A stretch of DNA of 64,000 bases from Pseudomonadota bacterium. GTDB lineage: Bacteria; Pseudomonadota; Alphaproteobacteria; Rhizobiales; Hyphomicrobiaceae. Positions 8,438-18,097 of this stretch are shown in pieces; within the stretch, counting starts at the first letter, position 1, and the number at the start of each line of letters is the position of its first letter. The position numbers and the translations under genes are program-made. The stretch spans positions 37,353 to 101,352 of the forward strand of contig JAEYPL010000031.1 in assembly GCA_023410905.1 (NCBI GenBank), given 5' to 3'. A model generated the notes under the pieces. It was not told the DNA's origin, searched no databases, and saw only the letters and a list, made by a program, of their open reading frames with translations.

Positions 8438-10276
8438 TCACCGGCCGAACGCGTAACCCTGCATGTAGCGGGCATTCGCTGCGGCCCTGAGCACGCGGCC
8501 CCGACGCGACGCGGCGCTCAGGCGGCCAAGAGACCACTCGGCCACGGTCTCGACTTTGTGGCCTCGTGCCTCTAGGCGCCTCACGGCCTCCGGGGAAAAA
8601 CGGCTCTCGATGGTCAACGAGGCGGGCTTTGCCTGACGCGGAAAGAACGAGCTCGGCATGTGATCGTTGTGAAACATCGGAAGGTCGATGCTCTGCTGAA
8701 GGTTATCGACGTGATGCACGTGACGCAGGAAGAAGGCGAGGCTCCACTGGTCCTGCTGGTCACCACCAGGGGTGCCGAAGCTCAGATAGGGTTCACCATC
8801 ACGTTCGATCATGGCCACCGATAGCGTGGTCCGCGGCCGTTTGCCGGGCGCGAGGGAAGCGGGCAGGCCAGGCCTTAACCAGAACATCTGCGCGCGCGTC
8901 CCGAGAGTGAAACCCAACCCCGGTATCACGGGTGAGCTCTGCAGCCAGCCTCCGCTTGGTGTCGCCGAGACCATATTGCCGAAGCGATCGACAATGTCGA
9001 AATGCACAGTATCGCCGCGCGAGGCTCCGCGCGGACCGACGGTCGGCTCGCCAGCGCCGAGCGAGGTGCCTTCGCTGCCCGTGCCGTCCGCAACCGCGTA
9101 GGGAACGTCATGCTCATAGCCCTCGATATGACCAGGGCGGAACTCGGCGGACGCGTGGCGGCCTATAAGGCGACGTCGCGCATTCGAATAATCAGCGCTC
9201 AACAGCGTATCGACCGGTACATCTACATAATTCGGATCACCGTAGAATTTCTCGCGATCCGCAAATGCCAGTTTCGAACTCTCGGTGACGAGGTGGACGA
9301 ACTCGTCGCCGACCGGATCCAATGCGCCGAGATCAAAGCCCTTGAGCAAAGCCAACTGCTGAAGGAATACGGGGCCCTGCGTCCACACGCCGGGCTTGTT
9401 GACGCGGTATCCATGGTAATCAATGGATAGTGGTTCCTCGTAAGTCGGCTCCCACGTCGCTAGATCTTGCCCAGTGATGAGGCCCCGATGGCGCTGCCCC
9501 GACGTATCCATGACCTCGCTTTCGCGGGAGAAGCGATCGATCGCGTCCGCGATGAAGCCTTGATAGAAGGCTTGCTTGGCGGCATCGATCTGACGCTCGC
9601 GTGATCCTCCCGCTGCTTCTGCGGCGGCCAGTATCCGCTCATACGTCGCAGCCAGATCAGGGTTACTGAAGAGTGTTCCCGCCGTCGGCACGTCCGGCCG
9701 CAGGTAGACATCACGCGAGGTCGGCCATTCATTGCGGAACAGCGGCTCGACGATCTTGATTGCCGCCGCAATGCGCGGGAGCAGAATGTATCCATTGCGG
9801 GCATAGCCAATCGCCGGTTCTAGGACGTCGCGAAGGCCCAGCGTGCCGTAGTCCCGAAGGAGTACCATCCACGCGCCGAACGAGCCTGGCACGCACGCCG
9901 GCAGAAGTCCGCTGCCCGGAATGATATCGAGCCCAAGAGCGTCGAATGCCTTGATCGTCGCCGCTTGCGGAGCCACGCCCTGGCCGCAGAGAACGCGCGT
10001 CTTGCGCGACTTGGCATCGTTGAAGATGATGGGAACTTCACCGCCGAGCCCATTCAGGTGCGGCTCGACCACCTGAAGAGCGAAGCCGGTGGCGACTGCC
10101 GCATCGAACGCGTTCCCACCGATCTCCAGCACTCGCATCCCGGCAGCCGTACCAAGCCAGTGCGTCGACGCGACAACGCCATATGTTCCGACAATCTCTG
10201 GGCGGGTCAGAAACGGCGGCTCGCCGGCATCAGGCCCGTAAGTGAGACGGAAATTGCCCAGTGAGAGCTGGCTCAT
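8438..10276 (-). CDS. Gamma-glutamyltransferase-like Ntn hydrolase, copy 1
   Basis: 612 residues of the Ggt family, which self-cleaves to expose a catalytic Thr and hydrolyses or transfers gamma-glutamyl groups. The N-terminal block GGNAFDAAVATGFALQVVEP is typical; the expected nucleophile is Thr423 in GDTVHFDIVDRFGNMVSAT, and FGTPGGDQQDQ is the late substrate loop. No signal peptide is visible, unlike secreted Ggt, so a cytoplasmic hydrolase is likely. The ATG at 10276 is chosen because GGAG lies about ten bases upstream and homology begins soon after; an open frame continues further upstream without family features. It is divergent from copy 2, 194 bases away. The acyl donor is unknown. Confidence 0.85.
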   Translation of the reverse strand: MSQLSLGNFRLTYGPDAGEPPFLTRPEIVGTYGVVASTHWLGTAAGMRVLEIGGNAFDAAVATGFALQVVEPHLNGLGGEVPIIFNDAKSRKTRVLCGQGVAPQAATIKAFDALGLDIIPGSGLLPACVPGSFGAWMVLLRDYGTLGLRDVLEPAIGYARNGYILLPRIAAAIKIVEPLFRNEWPTSRDVYLRPDVPTAGTLFSNPDLAATYERILAAAEAAGGSRERQIDAAKQAFYQGFIADAIDRFSRESEVMDTSGQRHRGLITGQDLATWEPTYEEPLSIDYHGYRVNKPGVWTQGPVFLQQLALLKGFDLGALDPVGDEFVHLVTESSKLAFADREKFYGDPNYVDVPVDTLLSADYSNARRRLIGRHASAEFRPGHIEGYEHDVPYAVADGTGSEGTSLGAGEPTVGPRGASRGDTVHFDIVDRFGNMVSATPSGGWLQSSPVIPGLGFTLGTRAQMFWLRPGLPASLAPGKRPRTTLSVAMIERDGEPYLSFGTPGGDQQDQWSLAFFLRHVHHVDNLQQSIDLPMFHNDHMPSSFFPRQAKPASLTIESRFSPEAVRRLEARGHKVETVAEWSLGRLSAASRRGRVLRAAANARYMQGYAFGR

Positions 10277-10470
10277 GTTCGAAACACTCCACGGCGCACA
10301 GTCTGACGCCGCAGACCATTCGCGCTTCTTCGGCTGCAGTTGGTCGCAGCAATCTGGTCGGTTATATAACGATCCAGACGCCTGTCTTGTCGATTTGCGA
10401 CACTGCATTGCAGGGTCCGCGTCCAATGCTACGGTGCGCGCCTCACAGCTCAAAGTTCGGCGAGGTTCTC
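10277..10470. promoter_or_regulatory. Shared divergent promoter region of the two Ggt-like genes
   Basis: 194 bases lie between the two divergent Ggt-like genes. The region contains TGTCG-ATTTG-CGACA near 10388-10402, an inverted repeat whose TGTC...GACA half-sites recall the larger repeat before the CocE-type gene (5394-5410). If the same regulator reads both, they would form one regulon, but two sites are too few to be sure. No strong sigma-70 elements were identified. Confidence 0.3.
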
Positions 10471-12123
10471 ATGACGACGACGGCGATGGTGGCGTGCCCG
10501 CAACCCGAGGCAGCCGAAGCTGGCATCGACGTGCTCGAACGCGGCGGAAATGCAGTGGACGCCGCCATTGCCTGCGCGCTCGTCCAGACAGTCGTCGATC
10601 CGCTCATGTGCGGGATCGCGGGCTTCGGCAGTCTTGCCCTATACATGCCTGGGCGCAACGTCCACGAGTACCTGGATTTTCATGCTCCAGCACCACTCGC
10701 GACGACCGACTCCATGTGGGCGCACCTGATCGAGGGACAGGCGCGCGACGGCTTCGGCTTCGTGCTCAAGGGGCGCGTCAACGATCTCGGCTATCAATCG
10801 ATCTGTGTGCCAGGGTCGCTTCGTGCCTTTGAGGATGCGCATCGCGATTACGGACGCCTGCCGTGGCGGGACATCGTTGCTCCCGCAATTCGCTGGGCAA
10901 CCGAGGGCTACTTCGTTCGGCCCGCAATGTTTGCGTTCTGGAGCGACGAAGGCAGCATGGGGCGCACATCCAATGCAGAGCGTCTGGCGTACAGCGCCTC
11001 AGGGCGCGCGCTCTATTGCAGGACGGATGGATCTCCAAAGCGGATCGGGGAGCCACTGAGCAATCCTGCATATGCGGACACCTTGTCTCAGATTGCAGAG
11101 CACGGAGCGGATATGTTCTACCGCGGTGCGATTGCGGACCGCATTGCGGCCGACATGAAGGCCAATGGTGGCCTCATTACAAAGCGCGACCTCGAAAGCT
11201 ACCGACCGGTACGCAGCAAGCCTCTCGTCGGCACGTACCGGGGACATCGCGTCACGACAAATCAGCCTCCGGGCGGCGGCTTGATGCTGCTCGAGATGCT
11301 CAACATCCTCGAGGTGTTCGATCTCAAGTCGCTCGGCCACAACAGTACGGCTTATATCCGCCTTCTCTCCGAGGTCATGAAGCGTGCGACAAATGACAAG
11401 GATAAGTTCATTGGCGACCCCGGTTACGTCGACGTACCCGTGAGCCGACTGAGCTCAAAATCCTATGCCACAACGCTTGCAGAGGAGATCCGCAGTGGCG
11501 CGCGCGCGGAAGTGCCGCGTCTCTCGATATCCGCGCCTGTCTCGAAGGACACGACCCACTTGTCCGTTGTCGACGGCGACGGCAACTGTGTGTCCATGAC
11601 CCATTCTCTAGGCATGCCCTCCGGCGTCATCACCGAGGGCCTGGGGTTCATGTACAATGGCTGTATGGGTGTCTTCGACCCTCGACCTGGCCAGACGGGA
11701 AGCGCCGCTCCGGGCAAGTCACGCTTCAGCGCGATGTGTCCGAGCATCGTGTTCGATCCGGACGGTCGCGAGATGGTCATCGGCGCACCCGGCGGTACGC
11801 AGATCGCGATGGGTGTTCTGCAGGCCATTCTCAACGTGGTCGATTTCCAAATGACGATGCAGGAAGCTGTGTCGGCACCGCGCTTTTCGTCGACCAGTTC
11901 GGCAATCGATGTCTCGAACCGCATTCCACGAAGCATTCTGCACACACTCGAAGAGGAGGGGTACGAGGTCATCCGCAATCCGTTCGGTTACACCATCGCG
12001 TGGGTGCACGCGGTACGCTGCACTGCGGCTGGTCTTGAGGGTGCAGCCGATCCAGGACGCGATGGAGTTGCGCTATCAATAAAGCTACCTACGGACCGAG
12101 CGGTCGAAGGCTCGATACTTTAA
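10471..12123 (+). CDS. Gamma-glutamyltransferase-like Ntn hydrolase, copy 2
   Basis: 550 residues and closer to classical Ggt than copy 1. Motifs: GGNAVDAAIACALVQTVVDP near 25-44, then the self-cleavage site KDTTHLSVVDGDGNCVSMTH with predicted nucleophile Thr361, and GAPGGTQI near the C-terminus. The ATG at 10471 has CGAGG about nine bases upstream; the open frame extends further into the divergent promoter region without recognisable protein sequence. There is no signal peptide, so it should act inside the cell. Two divergent Ggt-like genes suggest distinct substrates or two steps on gamma-glutamyl amides. It is the last gene before the ABC importer operon on the same strand. Confidence 0.88.
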   Translation: MTTTAMVACPQPEAAEAGIDVLERGGNAVDAAIACALVQTVVDPLMCGIAGFGSLALYMPGRNVHEYLDFHAPAPLATTDSMWAHLIEGQARDGFGFVLKGRVNDLGYQSICVPGSLRAFEDAHRDYGRLPWRDIVAPAIRWATEGYFVRPAMFAFWSDEGSMGRTSNAERLAYSASGRALYCRTDGSPKRIGEPLSNPAYADTLSQIAEHGADMFYRGAIADRIAADMKANGGLITKRDLESYRPVRSKPLVGTYRGHRVTTNQPPGGGLMLLEMLNILEVFDLKSLGHNSTAYIRLLSEVMKRATNDKDKFIGDPGYVDVPVSRLSSKSYATTLAEEIRSGARAEVPRLSISAPVSKDTTHLSVVDGDGNCVSMTHSLGMPSGVITEGLGFMYNGCMGVFDPRPGQTGSAAPGKSRFSAMCPSIVFDPDGREMVIGAPGGTQIAMGVLQAILNVVDFQMTMQEAVSAPRFSSTSSAIDVSNRIPRSILHTLEEEGYEVIRNPFGYTIAWVHAVRCTAAGLEGAADPGRDGVALSIKLPTDRAVEGSIL

Positions 12124-12465
12124 ACCAAGCCAAAAGGTATGCATTTGCCCAAAAACAGGGCGACTATCTGCTAGAAAGACATCAAGTCTTCGCAAGTCCA
12201 ATGCTGCGAGCTTGGACAAGCAGATCATGGAATCCTGAGGATGGTCCTAACGCTACATCTGCGATGTCGCGGTCCTACAAGGGTTTGCCTGGATACCATC
12301 TTAGCTTAGCAATAGGCTTTGGGGCAAAGACTCATCTTCATTCCCTTCTCGAAGTCAGTTATCGCACAGGCGATGCTATCGCTGATGCGCCGACGTGCAC
12401 CTGCCTTCCCGACATGCGCCGCGGCGCTGCTCGGCGCTTTGGCGTAGTTCGAAGGAGAGCGACGA
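12124..12465 (+). other. 342-base intergenic region before the importer operon
   Basis: No gene of convincing composition is seen. The stretch has AT-richer segments and many short frames, none with a ribosome site. It probably holds the promoter of the importer operon that starts at 12466. TTGGACA near 12211 could serve as a -35, but no matching -10 was identified with confidence. No riboswitch-like fold was recognised by eye. Confidence 0.3.
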
Positions 12466-13533
12466 ATGACTAATCGTGACAATTCCGAACTTGGTAGGCT
12501 GACGCGCCGGCAGATGCTCGCTGGTTCCGCCACCTTCGCAGCGGCCGGCGTTCTGGGCGGGCCAGCCTTTGCGCAAGCCAAAGGCGAAATCATCGTTGCT
12601 AATTGGGGTGGTGATTGGGGCGATCGCACGGCGCGGTTCTTCGAGACGCCTATCGTCGAGAAGGCGGGTTACAAAGTCGTGCGGGATCTGGGTGCCATCG
12701 ACCAGCGTCGTACGAAACTCCTGGCGGCGCGCCGCCTTCCGCGCGCGGCATTCGATGTCTCTCATCTCGACGACACGGATGCCTACTTCATGAACACGCA
12801 GGGCGTGCTCGAGGAACTGTCAGATAAAGACATCCCCAATCTCGCTGACGTCCACGAGCAGATCCGGGCGCCGTACTTCATTCCGTGGCAGTTCAGCGGA
12901 TGGGTCATCGGCTACAATCCCGACAAGGTGAAGGAGCCGCCGCAGAAGTTCGCAGATCTGTGGAATCCGAAATATGCCGGCATGATCGGCTTCACCGACA
13001 ATCACTGGTATCACCACATGGAGATGGCCGCGCTCGTCAACGGCGGCGATCTGACCAACATCAAGAACATAAAATCCGCTCTCCTCGACTTGAAGAAGGC
13101 GACTAATCCCCGACTTTATCCGCAGCACTTGCAGCAGGCGCAGGCCTTCAAGAATGACGAGATTTCGATCGGGCCGAACTACAAGTCGCGCATCATCCAG
13201 TTCGCGTCGGAGGGCATCAAACTGACACCCGTATTCCCCACCGAAGGCACTGTCAGCATCACGTTCGGAGCCGTCATCCCGAAGAAGGCACCAAACAAGG
13301 AAGGTGCGCTGTTTTACGGGAATGCCCTCATTGATCCGATTGGCATGGCCGGTCTCGCTCAGCAGTCGTTCTATGCGCCAGCGAACAAGAAAGCTGTCTT
13401 GCCGCCGGATGCGTCGAAGCTGATCGAGTTCACGGAAGACGAGCGCAAGAAGCTGCGTGCACGCGAGAACGGCTTCTGGGCAGAGAATCGCGCGTCGCTG
13501 CTCGAGTGGTGGAACAAGGATTTCAAAGGGTGA
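12466..13533 (+). CDS. Polyamine-type ABC transporter substrate-binding protein
   Basis: 355 residues of the PotD/PotF-like periplasmic binding family. The first 37 residues look like a Tat signal: TRRQMLAG with a twin arginine, a hydrophobic stretch and cleavage after PAFAQA. The mature protein opens GEIIVANWGGDWGD, the usual first strand and ligand loop. It should capture the importer's substrate in the periplasm and deliver it to the permeases encoded next. Genes follow in the order binding protein, permease, permease, ATPase, amidohydrolase B, GTPase B, all on the plus strand, with gaps under 45 bases. Polyamine-type binding proteins also bind many amino compounds, so the ligand is open; context favours an amide or N-methyl compound. 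Confidence 0.87.
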   Translation: MTNRDNSELGRLTRRQMLAGSATFAAAGVLGGPAFAQAKGEIIVANWGGDWGDRTARFFETPIVEKAGYKVVRDLGAIDQRRTKLLAARRLPRAAFDVSHLDDTDAYFMNTQGVLEELSDKDIPNLADVHEQIRAPYFIPWQFSGWVIGYNPDKVKEPPQKFADLWNPKYAGMIGFTDNHWYHHMEMAALVNGGDLTNIKNIKSALLDLKKATNPRLYPQHLQQAQAFKNDEISIGPNYKSRIIQFASEGIKLTPVFPTEGTVSITFGAVIPKKAPNKEGALFYGNALIDPIGMAGLAQQSFYAPANKKAVLPPDASKLIEFTEDERKKLRARENGFWAENRASLLEWWNKDFKG

Positions 13534-13552
13534 CATTCCGTACGGCAAACAC

Positions 13553-14446
13553 ATGCAGGCGGTAGCACCAAGCGAAGTCTCAGGGCCTAAGAAGCACAGG
13601 GCCCGAGGCGTGTCAGCGCCTTGGGTCCTGTCGGCACCTGCGATGATCTTCGTCTCGTTGTTCTTGCTCGTCCCGCTGGTCATCATGCTGCGATTGAGCG
13701 TGAGCAAATATGATCCAGCGGAGATGTATCTTCAGGTCTTCACGGCCGAAAACTACGTGAAGTTTTTCACGGACAGCTTCTACCGCCACGTTTTATGGAC
13801 GACGTTGTTGGTGTCGGGCGTCACAACGTTTTTGTGTCTCATCGGCGGGCTTCCGGTCGCATACTTCATATCCCGCTCGCCATCTGATCTGCTGAAACGC
13901 GTACTCATCATAGCAGTCGTTCTGCCGCTTCTAATGGGAAGCGTCGTGCGTACGGCCGGCTGGATCATCGTCCTCGACAACAGCGGCGTGCTCAAGTTCA
14001 CGCTCAGCTATCTCGGTCTGCTGGTCGATACGCCACTGCTCTTCACGACCGGCGCTGTGATTGCGGGCCTGACATCGGTTCTGTTGCCCTTCATGATCAT
14101 TACGCTTCACAGCGTGATGGAAGCCATCGATCCGGCCCTTGAGGAAGCCTCGTCCAGCCTCGGCGCCACGCCGCTCACGACATTTCGGCGGGTTGTGCTG
14201 CCGCTTCTGATTCCTGGCATTCTCGCTGGCTGTGTCCTCTGCTTCATACTCTCGATGAACGCCTATGCGACGCCGGTACTCCTTGGCGGTCCGCAATTCC
14301 ACATGATGGCGCCCAAGGTCTACGAGCAAATTGCCAAGAGCATGAACTGGCCGTTCGGCGCCGCACTCGCCTTCGTGCTGATCTCGGTGACGGCCCTGCT
14401 CACGGTGGCGTCGAGCCTCGCCTTCGGACGTAAGACGCGCGCATGA
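13553..14446 (+). CDS. Polyamine-type ABC transporter permease 1 (PotB-like)
   Basis: 297 residues. About six membrane segments are visible, the first being APAMIFVSLFLLVPLVIML. The cytoplasmic EAA loop reads EEASSSLGATPLTTFRRVVL, the site that contacts the ATPase, and matches PotB-type subunits. The ATG at 13553 lies 19 bases after the binding-protein stop; an in-frame upstream ATG would overlap that gene heavily. The ribosome site is weak, so translation may be coupled to the gene before. The stop overlaps the next permease start. This subunit forms half of the inner-membrane channel. Confidence 0.87.
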   Translation: MQAVAPSEVSGPKKHRARGVSAPWVLSAPAMIFVSLFLLVPLVIMLRLSVSKYDPAEMYLQVFTAENYVKFFTDSFYRHVLWTTLLVSGVTTFLCLIGGLPVAYFISRSPSDLLKRVLIIAVVLPLLMGSVVRTAGWIIVLDNSGVLKFTLSYLGLLVDTPLLFTTGAVIAGLTSVLLPFMIITLHSVMEAIDPALEEASSSLGATPLTTFRRVVLPLLIPGILAGCVLCFILSMNAYATPVLLGGPQFHMMAPKVYEQIAKSMNWPFGAALAFVLISVTALLTVASSLAFGRKTRA

Positions 14447-15273
14447 CATCCATCATGAAAAGCGGGGCACTCAGTTCACTGCAGCGCGCGGCCTATCTCG
14501 GTGCCGTCTGGGGCATCCTGTTCTTCATCCTCGCGCCCCTCGGCATCACGATTTGGGTGGCGTTCTTCAGCAATAAGATCATGTCGTTCCCGCCGGAAGG
14601 CTACACGCTCGAGTGGTTTATTCGGGCGTGGGAATTGGCGGCTTTCCGCAACGGCTTCCTGCTCAGCGCGCAACTGGCGCTCACGGCTGCTGCTCTGGGC
14701 TTGCTCCTCGGTGTGCCGGCGGCGATCGCGATCGCGCGCTATCGTTTTCCGGGACGTGAGATCATCAATACGGCGTTGATGTCGCCGATCATGGTTCCGG
14801 CAATCGTGGCCGGCAGCGCGATCTATCTGTTCTACATCGAGTTTCAGATCGCGACGGAAGTGCAAGTAGCGGGTACGCTGCCGGGCCTCGTCATTTCGCA
14901 CACGCTCATCGCCGTGCCGTGGGTGCTGCGCCTAGTCACGGCATCGCTGGTCGGCATGGATCCTGCCATCGAAGAAGCGTCGATGAGCCTTGGTGCCAGC
15001 CGCTTCACCACGTTCAGGCGCATCACTCTGCCAGTCATCCGGCCTGGCATCATAGCCGGTGGCCTGTTCGCATTCATCGTCTCCTTCGGTGATCTGGAGA
15101 AGTCGCTGCTGCTAGTCGGCCCGGGGCGCTCTACGCTGCCGATAGCCATGCTGAACTATCTTGAGTACCGGACCGATCCCACGATCATGTCGGTCGCCAC
15201 CATCCAGATCCTGATCATCGGCGCCGCGCTCGTCATCTCGGATCGCTTTGTCAGACTGAGCCGTACCTTCTAG
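14443..15273 (+). CDS. Polyamine-type ABC transporter permease 2 (PotC-like)
   Basis: 276 residues. It starts at an ATG overlapping the stop of permease 1 (ATGA), a mark of coupled translation. The first membrane segment is GILFFILAPLGITIWVAFF, and the EAA loop reads EEASMSLGASRFTTFRRITL, as in PotC-type subunits. It pairs with permease 1 in the inner membrane. Eighteen bases separate it from the ATPase gene, with GGAG in between. Length and loop position are normal for the family and nothing looks damaged, unlike the decayed permease at the left edge of the window. Confidence 0.87.
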   Translation: MTSIMKSGALSSLQRAAYLGAVWGILFFILAPLGITIWVAFFSNKIMSFPPEGYTLEWFIRAWELAAFRNGFLLSAQLALTAAALGLLLGVPAAIAIARYRFPGREIINTALMSPIMVPAIVAGSAIYLFYIEFQIATEVQVAGTLPGLVISHTLIAVPWVLRLVTASLVGMDPAIEEASMSLGASRFTTFRRITLPVIRPGIIAGGLFAFIVSFGDLEKSLLLVGPGRSTLPIAMLNYLEYRTDPTIMSVATIQILIIGAALVISDRFVRLSRTF

Positions 15274-15290
15274 GAGCCACTGAGAATTCC

Positions 15291-16379
15291 ATGTCGACCA
15301 TTTCGCTCCAGAATGTCGTCAAGTTTTACGGTTCGGCACTTGCGGTCGAGGATTTCTCGCTCGAGATCGCGCAGGGGGAGTTCCTGGCGCTGCTGGGGCC
15401 GAGCGGCTGCGGCAAAACCACCACGCTGCGCATGATCGCCGGCTTCATCGATGCGAGTAGCGGCCGAATTCTTTTCGACGATCGCGATGTCACGCATCTT
15501 CCACCCAATCGCCGCAATACGGGTATGGTGTTCCAAGGCTTTGCGCTCTTTCCCCACATGACGGTGTTCGAGAACGTCGCCTATGGCCTTGAAATGCGGC
15601 GCGTTGGCAAGGAGGAGATCAAGGACCGCGTTGCGAAGATCCTGGATCGCGTGCAGCTCGGCCACCTTGCTGGTCGGCTACCGAAGCAGCTCTCCGGCGG
15701 TCAGCAGCAGCGGGTCGCGTTGGCTCGCGCGCTAGTGATCAACCCGGATGTCCTGCTTCTCGATGAGCCGCTGTCTGCACTCGATGCCAAGCTACGGCAC
15801 GAGGTTCGTCTCCAGATTCGACAGTTGCAGCAGTCGCTAGGTCTGACGACGATTTTTGTTACGCACGATCAGGAAGAAGCACTCAGTCTCGCCGATCGCC
15901 TGGTGGTGATGAGCAATGGCCGCGTCGAGCAGATCGGGTCGCCGTCCGATCTTTATGAGCGTCCGGCTACCCCGTTCGTCGCGGACTTCATCGGCAAATC
16001 GAATTTCTTCAAGGGCAGTATTGAGGGGCAGGTGTTTACGTCCGAATTCGGCGCCAAGCTGCGCGTTTCGAATCCGGATGCAGCTGGCGGCGAACGTGCA
16101 CTAGTTGCAATTCGGCCTGAAAAGATCCGGTTGCGGGAGGCGAATGGTGCTGCGGTATCGGCGACCGAGAATGAGCTTCCAGGTGTCATTGAATTCGTAA
16201 GCTATCTGGGACCGACGACCGAGTATGCAATCCGTCTCGACGGCGGGCCGATCGTGCTCGTCCGTCAGCAGAACGAGACGGCAGCAGCGCGCGCGAGCTT
16301 GACTGTTGGGCGCCCCATCGCCCTCGGTGTCGCTCCGGAAAACTGCATGGTCTTTGCCGAGCCGCGCCCCCATACCTAA
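15291..16379 (+). CDS. Polyamine-type ABC transporter ATP-binding protein (PotA-like)
   Basis: 362 residues. The nucleotide-binding domain shows Walker A GPSGCGKTT at 36-44, Q-loop FQGFALFPHM near 81-90, signature LSGGQQQRVALARAL from 134, Walker B LLLDEPLSALD from 155 and the switch His in FVTHDQEEALSL. A C-terminal TOBE-type domain follows, including LVAIRPEKIRL and LGVAPENCMVF, as in PotA and related importers. It should power uptake by the two permeases encoded just upstream. The next gene, amidohydrolase B, starts 40 bases after its stop on the same strand, so importer and enzyme are probably co-transcribed. Confidence 0.92.
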   Translation: MSTISLQNVVKFYGSALAVEDFSLEIAQGEFLALLGPSGCGKTTTLRMIAGFIDASSGRILFDDRDVTHLPPNRRNTGMVFQGFALFPHMTVFENVAYGLEMRRVGKEEIKDRVAKILDRVQLGHLAGRLPKQLSGGQQQRVALARALVINPDVLLLDEPLSALDAKLRHEVRLQIRQLQQSLGLTTIFVTHDQEEALSLADRLVVMSNGRVEQIGSPSDLYERPATPFVADFIGKSNFFKGSIEGQVFTSEFGAKLRVSNPDAAGGERALVAIRPEKIRLREANGAAVSATENELPGVIEFVSYLGPTTEYAIRLDGGPIVLVRQQNETAAARASLTVGRPIALGVAPENCMVFAEPRPHT

Positions 16380-16419
16380 AGTCGCACCTGCGGGTCCGAT
16401 GTTTGCGAGGAATGAATTG

Positions 16420-18081
16420 ATGACCAGCATCACCGTCTTTGTCGCTCGCAGGATCATCACCATGGACCCCGGCCGGCCGGAAGGAACGGCGGTCGCCGTG
16501 ATGGACGGCCGCATATTATCCGTCGGCAGTCTCACAAGCCTTCAGCCTTGGCTCAGCCGCTACCCTCACACGATCGATGACACATTTGCCGACAAAGTCA
16601 TCATGCCGGGTTTTATCGATCCTCACACACACCTCGGTATCTCCGGCGCCTATCTGAGCGTGAACTACGTCGGCCCGATCGAGTCGCCCGGGCCGAACGG
16701 AATGAATGCCGCGCTTCTCGATCGGGACGCCGTAGTGCGACGCATTCGCGAACTGATTGCGCTCGATCCAGATCCGGAGCGGCCCCTGATCACATGGGGA
16801 CTCGATCCCGCCGTCCAGGGTGGTCACCTCCATCGTGACGAGCTGGACGGCATCTCCTCGGAGAAGCCCGTCTGGGTTCTCTCGTACGCGCCGCATTACG
16901 TCTATGCGAACAGCAAGATGATCGAGCGGCTGGGCGTGACGGATGCGACCAACGTCCACGGCATTGGCAAGTACCCTGACGGTCGCCTCAATGGTCAGTT
17001 TGTCGAGATGGAGGCGCTGCACGTCGCGTTCGGGCCTGTACGCGAGGAGTTCACGAGGCCGGACAACAATATGGCGTCGCTCCGCATGATGGGGCAGACG
17101 GCGAAGCGGGCAGGCATCACCACGACAGCAGATCTCGCCTTCGGCTTCACCGAATTCGAGAGCGACTGGGCTTACCATGAGAAGGTCGTCAACAGTGCAG
17201 ACTTCCCGATCCGCATGGCGCTGGTGCCGATGGAGTCGGCTATTCACCGCATTCATGGAAAGAACGCGCCCGAATTCGTTAAGAGCCTCTCGCGCCGTTC
17301 GACCGAGAAGCTGTTCTTCCACGGCATCAAGTTCCTTGGCGACGGCTCCTATCCCGCCATGTCGCTGCGCGTGAAGTTCCCGGGATATCTAGACGGAGGC
17401 AACGGTCTGCGGGGTGATATCCCGTGGGAGGAATACAAGGATCGGATGCTGCCCTATTGGAAGGCTGGCATCCAAATTCATGCGCACGCCAACGGCGACG
17501 AGACCGTCGACGCCACGCTCGATGCGCTGGCACAGCTGCAGCAGGAGCACCCACGCTTCGACCACCGCTTCACGATCGAGCACTACTGCATCAGCACACC
17601 TGATCAGGCGCGCCGCTTGAAGGCGCTTGGCGGCATGGCGAGCGTCAACATCTATTTCGTGCACTATCGTGGCCAGCTTCACAGCGAGCAAGGCTTCGGC
17701 CCCGACCGCTCGGAAGCGACGGCACGCCTCGGAAGCCTGGAGCGCGAAGGTGTAATCTTCGCCCTACACTCCGACTTCTCGCTCGTCGTTGTGCCTCTTC
17801 ATCCTCTAACCGCGGCTTGGGTTGCGATCAATCGTGTGGCGGCGGACGGCAAGACCGTACTTGCGCCAGGCGAGCGCATCGGGATCGATCGCGCCATGCG
17901 TGCCATTACCATCGACGCTGCTCACCTCCTGCGACTGGATAGCAAACTCGGCAGCATCGAGGTTGGCAAGTACGCGGACTTCACGATCCTTGACGACGAC
18001 CCTTATGCGGTCGCCCCGATAGCGCTTAGGGATATTCCGATCTGGGGTACCGTGCTCGGTGGCGTGAAGCAGCCGGCTTAG
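16420..18081 (+). CDS. YtcJ/NfdA-type metal-dependent amidohydrolase, copy B
   Basis: 553 residues, colinear with copy A (3454-5118): DPHTH with His69 and His71, FHGIKFLGDGSYP with the same Lys, HAHANGD, EHYCISTP and HSDFSLVVVPLHPLTAAW. The ATG at 16420 has GAGG nine bases before it; an ATG seven codons earlier (16399) is possible but has a poorer site. Being directly behind an importer operon suggests it acts on the imported compound in the cytoplasm. The second His-X-His reads HAH here and HCH in copy A, and the region after DPHTH differs most, so the two may differ in substrate. The COG0523 GTPase B follows after 16 bases. Confidence 0.87.
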   Translation: MTSITVFVARRIITMDPGRPEGTAVAVMDGRILSVGSLTSLQPWLSRYPHTIDDTFADKVIMPGFIDPHTHLGISGAYLSVNYVGPIESPGPNGMNAALLDRDAVVRRIRELIALDPDPERPLITWGLDPAVQGGHLHRDELDGISSEKPVWVLSYAPHYVYANSKMIERLGVTDATNVHGIGKYPDGRLNGQFVEMEALHVAFGPVREEFTRPDNNMASLRMMGQTAKRAGITTTADLAFGFTEFESDWAYHEKVVNSADFPIRMALVPMESAIHRIHGKNAPEFVKSLSRRSTEKLFFHGIKFLGDGSYPAMSLRVKFPGYLDGGNGLRGDIPWEEYKDRMLPYWKAGIQIHAHANGDETVDATLDALAQLQQEHPRFDHRFTIEHYCISTPDQARRLKALGGMASVNIYFVHYRGQLHSEQGFGPDRSEATARLGSLEREGVIFALHSDFSLVVVPLHPLTAAWVAINRVAADGKTVLAPGERIGIDRAMRAITIDAAHLLRLDSKLGSIEVGKYADFTILDDDPYAVAPIALRDIPIWGTVLGGVKQPA

Positions 18082-18097
18082 CTCGGAGTGCAGTCGC

